A stretch of 64,000 nucleotides of DNA from Ktedonobacteria bacterium brp13 (GCA_015099395.1 AP024096.1:3844001-3908000); one strand, 5' to 3'. Positions 45,415 through 54,339 are shown, numbered from the stretch's first letter. Translations and numbers: made by a program. Notes: generated from the sequence alone by a model not told the origin.

Positions 45415-45466
45415 GATTGTCAACGGAACGTTCTTGTAACCGTTCGTTCCGTTGACAATCTTTTTA
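45415..45466 (+). terminator. Strong hairpin between lacI debris and kdgK
   Basis: GATTGTCAACGGAACG (45415-45430) pairs perfectly with CGTTCCGTTGACAATC (45445-45460), followed on the plus strand by TTTTTA. It starts just past the kdgK stop codon. T-run orientation fits termination of plus-strand transcription, but it may serve kdgK as well. Confidence 0.7.
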
Positions 45467-46498
45467 GCGTTGTACACGTCCGGAGACATTTCCGCTCGCC
45501 AGGCTTCGCACCTCGCCAACGTTTACGAGATTCAGGTCGCCTGGGATGGTATGCTTGAGTGCTGAGGCTGCTACCGCAAAGTTCAGGGCGTCTTCGTTTG
45601 TCTGTTTTGTAACCAGGCCATAGATGAGACCTGCCGCGAAAGCGTCTCCTGCGCCAACGCGATCGACAATATGGGTCAGGTCATACCGGGAACTTACCAG
45701 GAAGCTATGCCCATCGAAGAGGCATGCTGACCAGCCATTGTGGTTAGCACTATGACTTTCGCGCAAAGTAATGGCCTGGAAGCGCAGGTTGGGAAAGGTC
45801 GCGCAGACCTTTCGCGCCAATGCCTCGTAACGCTCCATGCCCAGAGCCTTGTTCGGCTCTTGCGACTTCCCCTCGACGCTTATCCCCAGTGAAAGCTGGC
45901 AGTCCTCCTCGTTCGCTATCCCTACATCTACGTACTGCATCAGTTCGCGCATCACCTCTGGCGCTTTCTTGCCGTACTTCCAGAGCTTGCCACGATAGTT
46001 ATAGTCACAGGAAATGGTCACGCCTCGCTCTTTTGCTGCCCGCAGCGCCTGGAGCGATAGATCGGCTGCACGCTGGCTTAGAGCCGGGGTGATGCCGCTG
46101 ATATGAAACCAGCTCGCTTCGGCAAATACCTGCGCCCAATCGAAGACATCAGGCGTTGCCTCAGACAGGCTGGAATGGGTGCGGTCATAAACAACAACCG
46201 AGGGCCGCTGATTGGCACCATTCTCAAAAAAATACATGCCCAAGCGCTCTCCACCGCGCATAACTGAGGTGGTATCGACGTTATGCCGCCGTAGTTCACC
46301 CAAACAGGCATCCCCGATGAGTCCTTCCGGCAAAACAGTCGCGAAGGCAGCCTGCAAGCCAAAATGTGCCAACGAGACTGCGACGTTGGCTTCCCCACCA
46401 CCGAAGGTCGCTTCCAACAGAGGCGATTGAAAGAGCCGCTCAGACTGAGGCGATTTCAGGCGTAACATGATTTCACCCAGAGTTACGATTTTGCTCAT
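45464..46498 (-). CDS. kdgK: 2-keto-3-deoxygluconate kinase
   Basis: 344-residue PfkB-family sugar kinase. N-terminal TLGEIMLRLKSP and FGGGEANVAVSLAHFGL, plus the C-terminal PfkB signature DRVGAGDAFAAGLIYGL with the catalytic Asp, are clear. KdgK-type features are GMYFFENGANQRPS-VVYDR and the CDYNYRGKLW stretch. It phosphorylates 2-keto-3-deoxygluconate to KDPG, which the adjacent aldolase cleaves. It overlaps the aldolase stop by 4 bp (ATGA), so translation is coupled. Confidence 0.95.
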   Translation of the reverse strand: MSKIVTLGEIMLRLKSPQSERLFQSPLLEATFGGGEANVAVSLAHFGLQAAFATVLPEGLIGDACLGELRRHNVDTTSVMRGGERLGMYFFENGANQRPSVVVYDRTHSSLSEATPDVFDWAQVFAEASWFHISGITPALSQRAADLSLQALRAAKERGVTISCDYNYRGKLWKYGKKAPEVMRELMQYVDVGIANEEDCQLSLGISVEGKSQEPNKALGMERYEALARKVCATFPNLRFQAITLRESHSANHNGWSACLFDGHSFLVSSRYDLTHIVDRVGAGDAFAAGLIYGLVTKQTNEDALNFAVAASALKHTIPGDLNLVNVGEVRSLASGNVSGRVQR

Positions 46499-47154
46499 AA
46501 CATCTCCTTACTCTCTCCGCGCACCTCACACACCAGGACGCGGGCTTCTTTGCTTAAACGGGTAATCTCCGCGAACTGCCCTTGCTCGATCAACGCTTTC
46601 GTCGCCAACCAGCTTCCCCCGCATGCGGCAACATTCGGTAATGCCAGGTAAGTAGCCAGATTGGCGGCGTTAATTCCGCCAGTGGGAATAAAACGTACTT
46701 GCTGAAAGGGCGCGGCAAGGGCTTTCAACAGCCGTGTACCACCAATCTCTTCAGCGGGAAAAAACTTGAGCGTGGTCAGTCCTTTGGCTAATGCCATACT
46801 AATCTCGGTGGGAGTCGCGACGCCCGGAAAAACGGCGATCCGGCGATCCAGGCACCAATCTACTATGGCAGGATCAAAGCCGGGTGCGACGATATAGCGT
46901 GCTCCGGCGTCCGCCGCCAGTTGGGCCTGCTGGACTGTGAGCACGGTACCTGCGCCTACGCACACCTCAGGCACCTCATTGGCAATTCTTCTGATCGCTT
47001 CAGCTGCGGCGGCGGTGCGAAACGTAATCTCTGCGCAAGCGATACCGCCAGCGTGCAATGCCTGTGCGAGGGGAACCGCATCCTCCACCCGCTCAAGCGC
47101 GATAACTGGCACCAAGCCAATCCGACTCAATTCTTCAATAACAGATGCATACAT
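46495..47154 (-). CDS. eda: KDPG/KHG aldolase
   Basis: 219-residue class I aldolase. GLVPVIALER, CAEITFRTAAA (Glu), VCVGAGTVLT, YIVAPGFDPAIVDWC, FPGVATPTEI, LKFFPAEEIGG (Schiff-base Lys of the LKxFPAE motif) and FIPTGGI are all present. It splits KDPG into pyruvate and glyceraldehyde 3-phosphate. ATG at 47154 has GGAGG seven bases upstream. A palindrome downstream of the -10 box marks a regulated promoter. Together with kdgK it completes the lower Entner-Doudoroff route for uronate/KDG, in keeping with the glycan-use locus nearby. Confidence 0.95.
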   Translation of the reverse strand: MYASVIEELSRIGLVPVIALERVEDAVPLAQALHAGGIACAEITFRTAAAAEAIRRIANEVPEVCVGAGTVLTVQQAQLAADAGARYIVAPGFDPAIVDWCLDRRIAVFPGVATPTEISMALAKGLTTLKFFPAEEIGGTRLLKALAAPFQQVRFIPTGGINAANLATYLALPNVAACGGSWLATKALIEQGQFAEITRLSKEARVLVCEVRGESKEML

Positions 47155-47167
47155 ACTTTTACCTCCG

Positions 47168-47223
47168 GTCAACCTATATTACAGGTTGACACCACTATAG
47201 CATGAGCCTTTTTTGCCTGTCAA
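47168..47223 (-). promoter_or_regulatory. Promoter and operator of the eda-kdgK operon
   Basis: On the minus strand TTGACA (47218-47223) and TATAGT (47194-47199) are 18 bp apart. The inverted repeat GTCAACCT-7-AGGTTGAC (47168-47190) lies just after the -10 box, an operator for a repressor not found in this window. It differs from the LacI-type site. Confidence 0.8.
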
Positions 47224-47249
47224 GCCAACTCCCCCTGTGCTCCAGGGCT

Positions 47250-47515
47250 GGTATTGTCAACTTATTTGTAAAATGGAAGAGCTTGCAAAAAAGAAGGACG
47301 AGGGAAAGCGTTGCACGTGTTTGGCGGATTTGAAGCGCCGCATTTTCTTCTCTCGCAATCTTGTGGGTTGATGCGAGTTTTCCGCTCGATTGTTCAATCC
47401 TTTGTGCTGCCGATGCTCCACGCTTGGCAAGATTTCGCGTTTGGCAGCTCTATAGCTTTTCAGTTTATCGGTAATGATCACGCGTGGGACGTTATGTTAC
47501 CAAGTTGACAATACC
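47250..47515 (-). mobile_element. IS6 deletion derivative with both ends (266 bp)
   Basis: Ends GGTATTGTCAACTTATTTGT (left) and complementary AAGTTGACAATACC (right) are both present. Inside is only a short C-terminal transposase fragment (IITDKLKSYRAAKREILPSV, then LNNRAENSHQPTR). No target duplication is seen. It could be mobilised in trans by a full-length relative. Confidence 0.88.
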
Positions 47516-47694
47516 AAATAATGTATAGCAATCGCAACAATAAGAGCGTATAATAGTTCTGTAATCCATCAATGACCGTACTTACAAATATGCATGACTT
47601 ATAGTAGCTCTACTTCGTATATTTTTTTATGCTTATATTTCTTAGATGATTTATCTATGTCATCTACACTGAATTAGTCAGGAGAAGTAATTTC

Positions 47695-48524
47695 TTGATG
47701 CGCGATATTCAGCTTCCTGAAACTGGTCAACTCGTTCATATTCGACAACGTCGTTATGTGGTCGTTGATACCGAATCACATAGTCAACTCCCTCCAAATG
47801 TGCTTTCTACCAAACCTTTGCATCATCATCATTTGATCACTCTCTCTTCTGTTGAAGATGATGCACTTGGCGAAGATCTCCAGGTGGTCTGGGAGATCGA
47901 ACCTGGAGCCTCAAAAATCGAGAAGACACCTCTTCCTCAACCGGTTGGCTTCGATACTCCACAGCGTCTGGATACGTTCCTTAATGCCGTGCGCTGGGGC
48001 GCGGCCTCAAGCGCCGATGTGAAGGCAATTCAAGCTCCATTTCTGAGTGGCATCGATCTCGAAGACTATCAACTCGATCCCGTTGCACGCGCAATCCAGA
48101 TGCCTCGCGCGAATCTGCTGATCGCAGATGATGTCGGTCTTGGGAAGACCATTGAGGCCGGTCTCGTCGCCAGTGAGTCATTATCTTCACTGAGTATCGC
48201 GCAACCCAGAACTGGCTCTACGGCATGCTGGTACGGGAAGGCTTTGCAGAACAAGGTCCCGATGGTGAGATGCGCTTGCAAAAGCTCTATGGACGCATGG
48301 ATACAAAGACACGCGAGACGATTAAAGCGGCATTCCAGGCCGATCCAGCCGATTCGTCGGTACGTATCCTGGAAGATCCACATGGCAATTACCCACCCAT
48401 TGAGGTCTTCGATGTGCCTGACCTGGACGGGAGCTGGGCCAAATGTACGGAGGGGTTCTGGCATCCACATACACAGCAGAAACGCCCGATCGTGTTCGAT
48501 CATACGCTGTCTCAGGGACGTGAT
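47695..48524 (+). pseudogene. Decayed SNF2/RapA-type helicase (DISARM DrmD-like)
   Basis: Three pieces of one helicase in order, joined by deletions and frame changes. Piece 1 (47695-48170) gives the N-terminus up to Walker A: PGxLV-like GQLVHIRQRRYVVVD, LDPVARAIQMPRANLLIADD then VGLGKTIEAGLVAS. Piece 2 (from about 48178) gives VIIFTEYRATQNWLYGMLVR, EGF, then LYGRMDTKTRETIKAAFQ, the second helicase domain, cut at SVRIL. Piece 3 gives DGSWAKCTEGFWHP. The N-terminal layout and Walker A context resemble DISARM DrmD, but no other DISARM gene is in the window. Inactive. Confidence 0.8.
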
Positions 48525-48644
48525 CAGCCTGTTGAAAAAGTCTTTAATAGATGAGCATATCTCCCAACAGTCCCGTCTTTTACGCCCAAAAGTTGCGTGC
48601 AAAAGATAAAACGATGAGATTACTTGGACTTTTTCAACAGGCTG
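48525..48644. mobile_element. 120-bp inverted-repeat element
   Basis: Perfect 18-bp ends CAGCCTGTTGAAAAAGTC (48525-48542) and GACTTTTTCAACAGGCTG (48627-48644). The ends resemble those of IS1182/IS5-like elements. It interrupts the helicase remnant and encodes nothing. Confidence 0.85.
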
Positions 48645-48749
48645 GTTTTCTGAGATAATCTGGTCACCCAAACTCTGCGGCATCGATATTCATTTCATTG
48701 TCAACAGAACTAGATCAGACGGGAAGAGACGAGAGAAAGAGGGACCGCA

Positions 48750-49763
48750 ATGGAGACTCCAACCCAAACCGCCCTGGTGCTCGCCGCTCAGGCAGGCGAT
48801 CAGATGGCGTTCGAGACCCTGGTGGGACCGTATCGGCGTGCATTGCTCGTGCATTGCTATCAGATGCTCGGCTCGCTCCACAACGCCGAAGACCTTGTGC
48901 AGGAGACCCTGCTGCGTGCATGGGAGAAACGTGCGTCCCTCACGAGTCCGGGATCGTACCGTGCCTGGTTGTACCGCATTGCCACCAATCTGTGCCTCAA
49001 TACGCTCAGGAGCGTTCCGAGACGGTCCTTGCCACCAGACACCCATCCACAGAGCGATCCCAACAGCCCTGCGCCGCCACGGCTGAGGGAGCCGATCTGG
49101 CTGGAACCATTCCCTGATGACCTGCTCGCCGATCCGCACAGCGATCCTGAAGACCGTGCATTAAGCCGCGAACATGTCACTCTGGCTTTCCTGGTGGCGC
49201 TCCAGCACTTAACGCCAGCGCAGCGGGCCATTCTGCTCTTGCGCGAGGTGCTGGAGTGGCCCGCCGTCGAAGTGGCCGAATGGCTCAACCTCTCCGTGCC
49301 CGCCGTCAATTCCGCCTTGCAGCGGGCACGACGCGCTTTGCAGGAGCGCAACGTGCTCCTAGAGACCCCGACTGCTCTCCCAACTCTCCAATTACAATCC
49401 CTACTTGACCACTATGTGACGCTCTGGGAGCAAGCGGACATCCCTGGATTTGTGGCACTCCTGCGAGAGGACGCCTGGTTCACCATGCCGCCGCTTCCCA
49501 TCTGGTTCCAAGGACGAGCTGCCATCGCCACGGTGCTCCGGACGAGTATCTTCACTCCTGGCAGGCAACGACACCTTCTTCCGACGCGTGCCAACGGCAG
49601 CCCGGCTTTCGGGCTCTACCAGCGGGAGCCCGAGGCAGACGTCTCTCAGCTCTTTGGTCTGGTGGTCCTGGGTGTAGAGGGCGAGCAGATTGGCAGCCTC
49701 GTCGCATTCCTGGAGCTATCCAGCTTCTCGTCCTTTGCTCTGCCTCCTACCCTTCCTTCGTGA
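48750..49763 (+). CDS. ECF sigma factor with SnoaL-like C-terminal domain
   Basis: 337 residues. Region 2 reads MAFETLVGPYRRALLVHCYQ, MLGS, AEDLVQETLLRAWEKR and SYRAWLYRIATNLCLN; region 4 reads HLTPAQRAILLLREVLEW then VEVAEWLNLSVPAVNSALQRARR. The last 130 residues form a SnoaL/NTF2-like domain (LLDHYVTLWEQADI, FVALLREDAWFTMPP). This is the layout of the SigG/SigJ group (TIGR02960-like). It diverges from the SDR/AHSA1 genes next to it, which it may control. An AGAGGGA precedes the ATG. Confidence 0.93.
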   Translation: METPTQTALVLAAQAGDQMAFETLVGPYRRALLVHCYQMLGSLHNAEDLVQETLLRAWEKRASLTSPGSYRAWLYRIATNLCLNTLRSVPRRSLPPDTHPQSDPNSPAPPRLREPIWLEPFPDDLLADPHSDPEDRALSREHVTLAFLVALQHLTPAQRAILLLREVLEWPAVEVAEWLNLSVPAVNSALQRARRALQERNVLLETPTALPTLQLQSLLDHYVTLWEQADIPGFVALLREDAWFTMPPLPIWFQGRAAIATVLRTSIFTPGRQRHLLPTRANGSPAFGLYQREPEADVSQLFGLVVLGVEGEQIGSLVAFLELSSFSSFALPPTLPS

Positions 49764-49829
49764 GCCCGTTCCACGCGCCCGTGACTCTGATTTCACTGGA
49801 CCATAGAACTTTCACTTTTGCATGGGTAA

Positions 49830-50648
49830 TTAATCGATGACTCTTCCGTTTGAAGCATTCACAAGAGCACCTGTGATGGTTCGCGCCCCATCAGAAGCGA
49901 GAAAAGCGGCCACCCGTGCCGTATCAGCAGCAGTCGAAAGGCGCTTGAGAAGCGTTGCCTGTTCAAACTGCGACACGACTTGCGCTTTCGAGACCCCCAT
50001 CGTGTTTACGATACGCTCAATCCCTTGCTGGATGGTTCTGGTCTCTGCCATGGCCCCGGAACGAATGCCAACCACTCTGACTCCCATAGGCCCCAGATCC
50101 GTCGCGAGACATCTCAAGAGTGCCTCCATAGCACCAAAGGCGGCACCAATGGCAGTGACGTTTGGCGTCTTTGTCATATCGAGGCCTGCTGTGACAAACA
50201 GAATGACACCTGAGCGCTGCCGTACCATGTGTCGTGCGGCTGCACGGGCCGTGATGAATTGCGACGGGACCAGGGTGGAGAGCGGCAACAGGAACTGCTC
50301 AAAGGGGAGTTCCAGGGTGTTTGTCCCGTTGCCGTAGTCTTTTGCCTGTGGACCCGTAGCGTTCAAGAGGATATCAATACTTCCCCCCTCTTGTGCCACG
50401 AGATCGAGATAGGCGTTTACTGCCTGCTCATCAAGCGCGTCTACCTCTGCTGCGGAGGCGATACCACCGTCTTTTTGAATGTCGGCCGCCACCTGCTCAA
50501 CAGCGTTGAGTGTACGCCCCGAAAGAAAGACTATGGCCCCTTGGGCCGCGAATTCCTTGGCCATTGCTGTCCCAACGGCACCACCTGCGCCGAAGATGAT
50601 GGCGTGCTTGTTCTTTAACAAAGATGTGGATGTCGATACCGTATTCAT
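49830..50648 (-). CDS. Short-chain dehydrogenase/reductase
   Basis: 272 residues. NAD(P)-binding IIFGAGGAVGTAMA (GxxxGxG type), FLSGRTL, LLNATG (NNAG position with changes) and a C-terminal SDR tail are present. The catalytic Tyr-x-x-x-Lys is not obvious: GAAFGAMEALL stands where YxASK is expected, with the Tyr replaced, so it may be atypical or non-catalytic. ATG at 50648 has AAAGGA upstream; a longer frame to 50750 has no start signal. Last of three minus-strand genes. Confidence 0.88.
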   Translation of the reverse strand: MNTVSTSTSLLKNKHAIIFGAGGAVGTAMAKEFAAQGAIVFLSGRTLNAVEQVAADIQKDGGIASAAEVDALDEQAVNAYLDLVAQEGGSIDILLNATGPQAKDYGNGTNTLELPFEQFLLPLSTLVPSQFITARAAARHMVRQRSGVILFVTAGLDMTKTPNVTAIGAAFGAMEALLRCLATDLGPMGVRVVGIRSGAMAETRTIQQGIERIVNTMGVSKAQVVSQFEQATLLKRLSTAADTARVAAFLASDGARTITGALVNASNGRVID

Positions 50649-50867
50649 ACGTTCATTTCCTTTCAATGCTTGTTCCCGGGAATAGTTCCTATTTCTCTTA
50701 CGGCCTCGCAACGAGGCGACGGATCGTGGTGTCCTTTGAGACTCGTGCATGTTCGAAAGGATCTCTTTGAGTCTCGGTCGGTGGGCCGCTCGTCCATACT
50801 TTCCCTATCTTGGCCCATTCCAGTTCATTCATACAGAAAGCGGCCAGCGAGAACTGCGCGAAATTGG

Positions 50868-51323
50868 TTACCGACTCTTTCCGGGCCTATGTGGTTCGGA
50901 GATGCCAGTTTCGAGCCAGATGGTCAGATTCTTGAGATGAACACTCCAGCCGTTGTTACTTAAGTTGTAGTAGCGATCCCAGTCTTCACCTTCGCCAATG
51001 CCAGCTTGGATGAGATGGAGAAGCGTGCCATCGTTTTCCGCCGTCAATTCAAAGATCACTGTGGTGGCGCTGGGTGAGAGGGCTTCCCAGGTATAGCTGA
51101 GGCGATGGAGCGGTTCGAGCACGAGGATCTTGCCAAAGTTGAACACGCCTGGCCCCCACTCAAACCTGATCGCTCCTCCAGGGTGCAAATCGACCTCGGC
51201 TGTCTTCATAAACCAGCGTTCTAGATCTTCTTTCTCTGTCAGAGCCCGGAAGACGCGCTCAGAGGTAGCTTTAATGAACAGTTCTTTCTCAATTGAGCGG
51301 CTATGAAAATGTGTTTTCTCCAT
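50868..51323 (-). CDS. AHSA1/SRPBCC domain protein (paralogue of 11697-12143)
   Basis: 151 residues. SIEKELFIKATSERVFRALT, EKEDLERWF, EVDLHPGGAIRFEWGP, LVLEPLHRLSYTWEA and NNGWSVHLKNLTIWLETG align throughout with the AHSA1 protein near 11.7 kb, which points to a recent duplication. Here the partner is a second SRPBCC gene rather than MarR. Ligand unknown. Confidence 0.92.
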   Translation of the reverse strand: MEKTHFHSRSIEKELFIKATSERVFRALTEKEDLERWFMKTAEVDLHPGGAIRFEWGPGVFNFGKILVLEPLHRLSYTWEALSPSATTVIFELTAENDGTLLHLIQAGIGEGEDWDRYYNLSNNGWSVHLKNLTIWLETGISEPHRPGKSR

Positions 51324-51361
51324 GATAAATGTTGCAATTCCTTTCTAAACGGAAAGCGACC

Positions 51362-51799
51362 TTACTTGACGTAGAGAGGCATCCCGGGGGTGCCTTTCCC
51401 TGTCTCCAAGTAGGACTTCAGGCTGTCTAGGAAGTAGTCCCAATTCCCGCGTGTTGATTCATAGACCTTATCAATCTGGGCAAACCCATCATGAGTGAAG
51501 ACCAATTTTGTCCCGTTGTGGATAGGCGTGAGTTGCCAGATGACGCTGGTCCCTGTCCATTGCGGAGGGCCTTGCCTGGAAATCCAGCGAACTTTCTCGT
51601 CCTGGTCCAGTTCGGCCACTTCAAACTGAAGGACACCCGCCCCCCACTGTGTAAAGCGAAATTCAGCAAGAGAGCCTACCTCTGGTTTGACTGTCAGATC
51701 GTTCGTCCACCAGCGAGCTATTTCGCCTGGCTGGGTCAGGGCGTTGAAGAGGCTCTCCGAGGTGGCGGCAATAGTACGTTCTTCTCTAATGAATGACAT
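51362..51799 (-). CDS. SRPBCC/AHSA1-like protein
   Basis: 145 residues. REERTIAATSESLFNALTQP, GEIARWWTNDL, VGSLAEFRFTQWG, EVAELDQDEKVRWI and TRGNWDYFLDSLKSYLETG show the START-like helix-grip fold, of the activator-of-Hsp90 type. ATG at 51799 is preceded by AAAGGA. First gene of the minus operon with the AHSA1 paralogue and the SDR. Confidence 0.9.
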   Translation of the reverse strand: MSFIREERTIAATSESLFNALTQPGEIARWWTNDLTVKPEVGSLAEFRFTQWGAGVLQFEVAELDQDEKVRWISRQGPPQWTGTSVIWQLTPIHNGTKLVFTHDGFAQIDKVYESTRGNWDYFLDSLKSYLETGKGTPGMPLYVK

Positions 51800-52537
51800 C
51801 GTTATTCCTTTCCATGGGATATGTGTCAATGGTGTATCCATTCGTTCCTTATGATCAGGAGCAGTCCACTTGCGTAGTGGTTTGCGAGAGAGGTCGATTT
51901 CCCTTCACTTATAAGACACCAATGTGGTCCCAAACTCATCGCAGATTGAAGAGCACATCGGTGTATCAAAAAGGCGAGTGTGGAGAGGAAGCCGTCTGGC
52001 ATCGCAGTTAGGTGTTGGTCACTTGCTCGATGAGTCATCGTTGAGCAGTAGCGAGAGCGTCAGCTGCAAGGTTTTTTCTCATCCCACTTCCCAACTATCT
52101 CAGAATCGGCCGTTTTTTTGCACACTTGGTTCAGCGCACAAGTTTCATGCCTGGTTGACGGGTAGTGACCCTTCAAGCGGTCAGTAGAGCAGTCAGGTCA
52201 AGCGCGAATGGCGCTGTTTTTGGTGATGAGGTAGACCCGCTTCCTCTTCTCAAGCGGGTTCTTCTTGCTGGGTTTATCAAGTAGGAGAAAAATTGAGTAT
52301 CTAACTATATAATATAATCGATTCTCTAACACCCCATCATTTATGACATTTGTCATACACATCTCATGATCGCCTTCACTACCATCTTCCCGCTGACGCC
52401 CGTATACTTGCATTATCGGAGGTGAGAACGAGTTCACCGAGATGCGAAACAGCGCAAGGATAAAACAAACTCACCGACACTATTATTCGACAAGTGAGCA
52501 ATTATTAGCATTTTACAGAAAACGAGAAAGAAGGACA
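51800..52537. other. Intergenic region with a gene fragment
   Basis: About 740 bp between two divergent genes. It contains the KFHAWLT fragment at 52137, and the sequence downstream of it (AGCGGTCAGTAG-AGCAGTCAGGTC) matches the flank of the 75-bp insertion near 31532. No other gene is supported. Confidence 0.4.
52137..52187 (+). pseudogene. Fragment related to the interrupted gene at 31418 (empty site)
   Basis: Frame HKFHAWLTGSDPSSG ends with a stop at 52185-52187. It matches KFHTWLTANNPL at 31421 but lacks the 75-bp element. The start codon and ribosome site are not conserved here. It serves as the pre-insertion reference. Confidence 0.5.
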
Positions 52538-52978
52538 ATGATGACAAACACACAAAAATTCACTTTTAAGCTCCAGATCGTCGCGCTTATCTTGATGGCC
52601 GCCGGATGGGGCTGGGCTGACGGGAATTTTAGCTCTGGCTTGCCGCTTTGGAATGTACTCCTCCATTGTATTCCCATTCTGCTGTTACTGATCATAGGTC
52701 TGCAAATTTTCCGCGTACGCGATACAAGCCAGGGCGCGGAGTCGCATGCACGCGGGGCCGAGATTGGTATGACTGTTTTCACTGTTGTGACCATCATTTC
52801 CACCACTGTTCTGGTCATACTCGGTGTGAGCAACTCTGATCCCAACTCGGTCGGTGTGCATAATCTCTGGGATTGGTTCCCGACGATCCTCCTGTACATG
52901 AGTGCACTCCTGTGGCTTGCTACGTTGATCCCCACTCGTCGAGTTCAGGCAGTGGTCAACACAGCAACGATTGAGTAG
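52538..52978 (+). CDS. Four-helix membrane protein, unknown function
   Basis: 146 residues with four hydrophobic segments (LQIVALILMAAGWGWA, VLLHCIPILLLLIIGLQIF, IGMTVFTVVTIISTTVLVIL, WFPTILLYMSALLWLATLI). No family recognised. AAGGACA precedes the ATG. It lies 92 bp upstream of the response-regulator gene and may have been part of a two-component locus. Confidence 0.75.
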   Translation: MMTNTQKFTFKLQIVALILMAAGWGWADGNFSSGLPLWNVLLHCIPILLLLIIGLQIFRVRDTSQGAESHARGAEIGMTVFTVVTIISTTVLVILGVSNSDPNSVGVHNLWDWFPTILLYMSALLWLATLIPTRRVQAVVNTATIE

Positions 52979-53070
52979 CAAACAAGCACTACGGCTTCCC
53001 CTGTTAAGCAAAGACCGATGACTTCCCCAGAGCATGGGAGCAACGATGATGAAAAGAGGAGTAAAAAGCA

Positions 53071-53514
53071 ATGATTCGCGTACTGCTAGCAGAAGATCAG
53101 GCGATGGTACGTGGAGCGCTTGCGGCACTACTGACGCTGGAAGGCGATATCGAGATTGTGGCTGAGGTCGGGCGCGGCGACGAGGTGGCCGTGGCCGCCC
53201 GTGTGACCCACCCGGACGTGGCCCTGCTCGATATCGAGATGCCTGGCTGTGATGGCATTACTGCCGCTGCCGACCTTCACGCGCAAGTGCCAGAGTGCCG
53301 TATCCTCATCCTGACCACATTTGGACGCCCTGGCTATCTACGAAAGGCGATGGAGAGCGACGTTGTCGGATTTCTTCTCAAGGATGCCCCATCTGCTCTG
53401 CTTGCAACGGCGATCCGGCGAGTTGTTGCTGGTGAGCGTGTCGTCGATCCGGCATTGGCGATGACCGCCCTGAGTGAGGCTCACCAGTGTAGGTTTTTTG
53501 GAAATAGGCCATGA
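53071..53514 (+). pseudogene. NarL-type response regulator truncated before its DNA-binding domain
   Basis: The receiver domain is complete: VLLAEDQAMVRGALAALL (acidic pair), VALLDIEMPGCDG (phospho-acceptor Asp), LILTTFGR (Thr) and FLLKDAP (Lys). The linker reaches VVDPALAMTALSE, where NarL/FixJ proteins normally continue to LTxREREVL, but here the frame runs into HQCRFFGNRP and stops. The helix-turn-helix is lost, probably by element insertion or deletion. The receiver might still be made. No histidine kinase is nearby. Confidence 0.85.
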
Positions 53515-53618
53515 AACCGCCTTCCAGGCCAATGGAGACAGATGGGACGCCATGACAAATGCGTCATGTCACTTGCCAATAATGTTCACTATTGCCTGTA
53601 TAGTGCACTTAAGCCCTT

Positions 53619-53854
53619 GTCCCCCTCTTTGAGGGGGGAGATAGCTTTAGCTATCGGGGGGAGTAAATGTTCGAATAACGTTATAATCTCGAATTAAACG
53701 CTCTTTATCACGCTCACCTTTATCGTCTGTTAACCTCGATGACGAAATCTACGTCCGAACGGGAGATGGTTGGCGTAGAAGAGTTATCGAGAGCATAAGG
53801 CGAGGATGGCTCCCCCCGATAGCTAAAGCTATCTCCCCCCTCCGAGAGGGGGAC
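53619..53854. mobile_element. 236-bp inverted-repeat element
   Basis: Two 45-bp arms (53619-53663 and 53810-53854) are inverted copies that differ at about three positions. Each arm holds the palindrome GATAGCTttAGCTATC between C- and G-runs. The 146-bp centre has no gene. Located in the gap 53515-54066 behind the truncated response regulator. Confidence 0.88.
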
Positions 53855-54066
53855 GAGTTTTTGGCGAGTTTCGGGGTGATAGTGATATATGAGTTTAATA
53901 CATGCTTTATATATAATACTGAATGTTCGTGTGCATTTTCTTCTATGAAGATCACCTGGATAGGCCAAAAAACCTATCCCGGTGAGCCTGAGTGAGGGGA
54001 ACAATGGCTGTGTTGCAAGAAATTTCAGAGTAAGACGAGGGTAGGAAGGCTCACTTCTTATTCGGC

Positions 54067-54282
54067 TTAGGCGACCACTCCAAAGAGGGAAGAGATGAAC
54101 AGAATCTGACTCATGATGTTTCCCTTTTCAACACGACGTATCTGCCCTTTCCGAATCATGTTCATGATCTCATATCCTTGGAGGGTTCGCCTCGCCGTCT
54201 CGAACGAAAAGAAACCCAGTCCGGGTTTGACGCGTCGTTTGATGAAGCGATGGTTCTGTTCGACCAGATTGTTGAGGTATTT
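54067..54282 (-). pseudogene. IS6-family transposase C-terminal fragment
   Basis: Reading leftward: KYLNNLVEQNHRFIKRRVKP (catalytic Glu), GLGFFSFETARRTLQGYEIM, RKGQIRRVEKGN and a stop at 54067-54069. Only the last third of the transposase remains. Same subgroup as the remnants at 11484 and 45035. Confidence 0.85.
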
Positions 54283-54287
54283 GCTTT

Positions 54288-54339
54288 AAAGGAAGAACAT
54301 CGTTTTTTCACACATGGTGAGGAACGATATTCTTCCTTT
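54288..54339 (-). terminator. Terminator-like hairpin after the ABC permease gene
   Basis: AAAGGAAGAACATCGTT and AACGATATTCTTCCTTT pair with one mismatch, 50 bp past the permease stop. A close copy follows the permease fragment at 13238. The T-run is weaker here. Confidence 0.7.

Noticed and set aside
52198..52437. Minus-strand 79-residue frame
   Set aside because: No motif, no ribosome site, low-complexity basic sequence.
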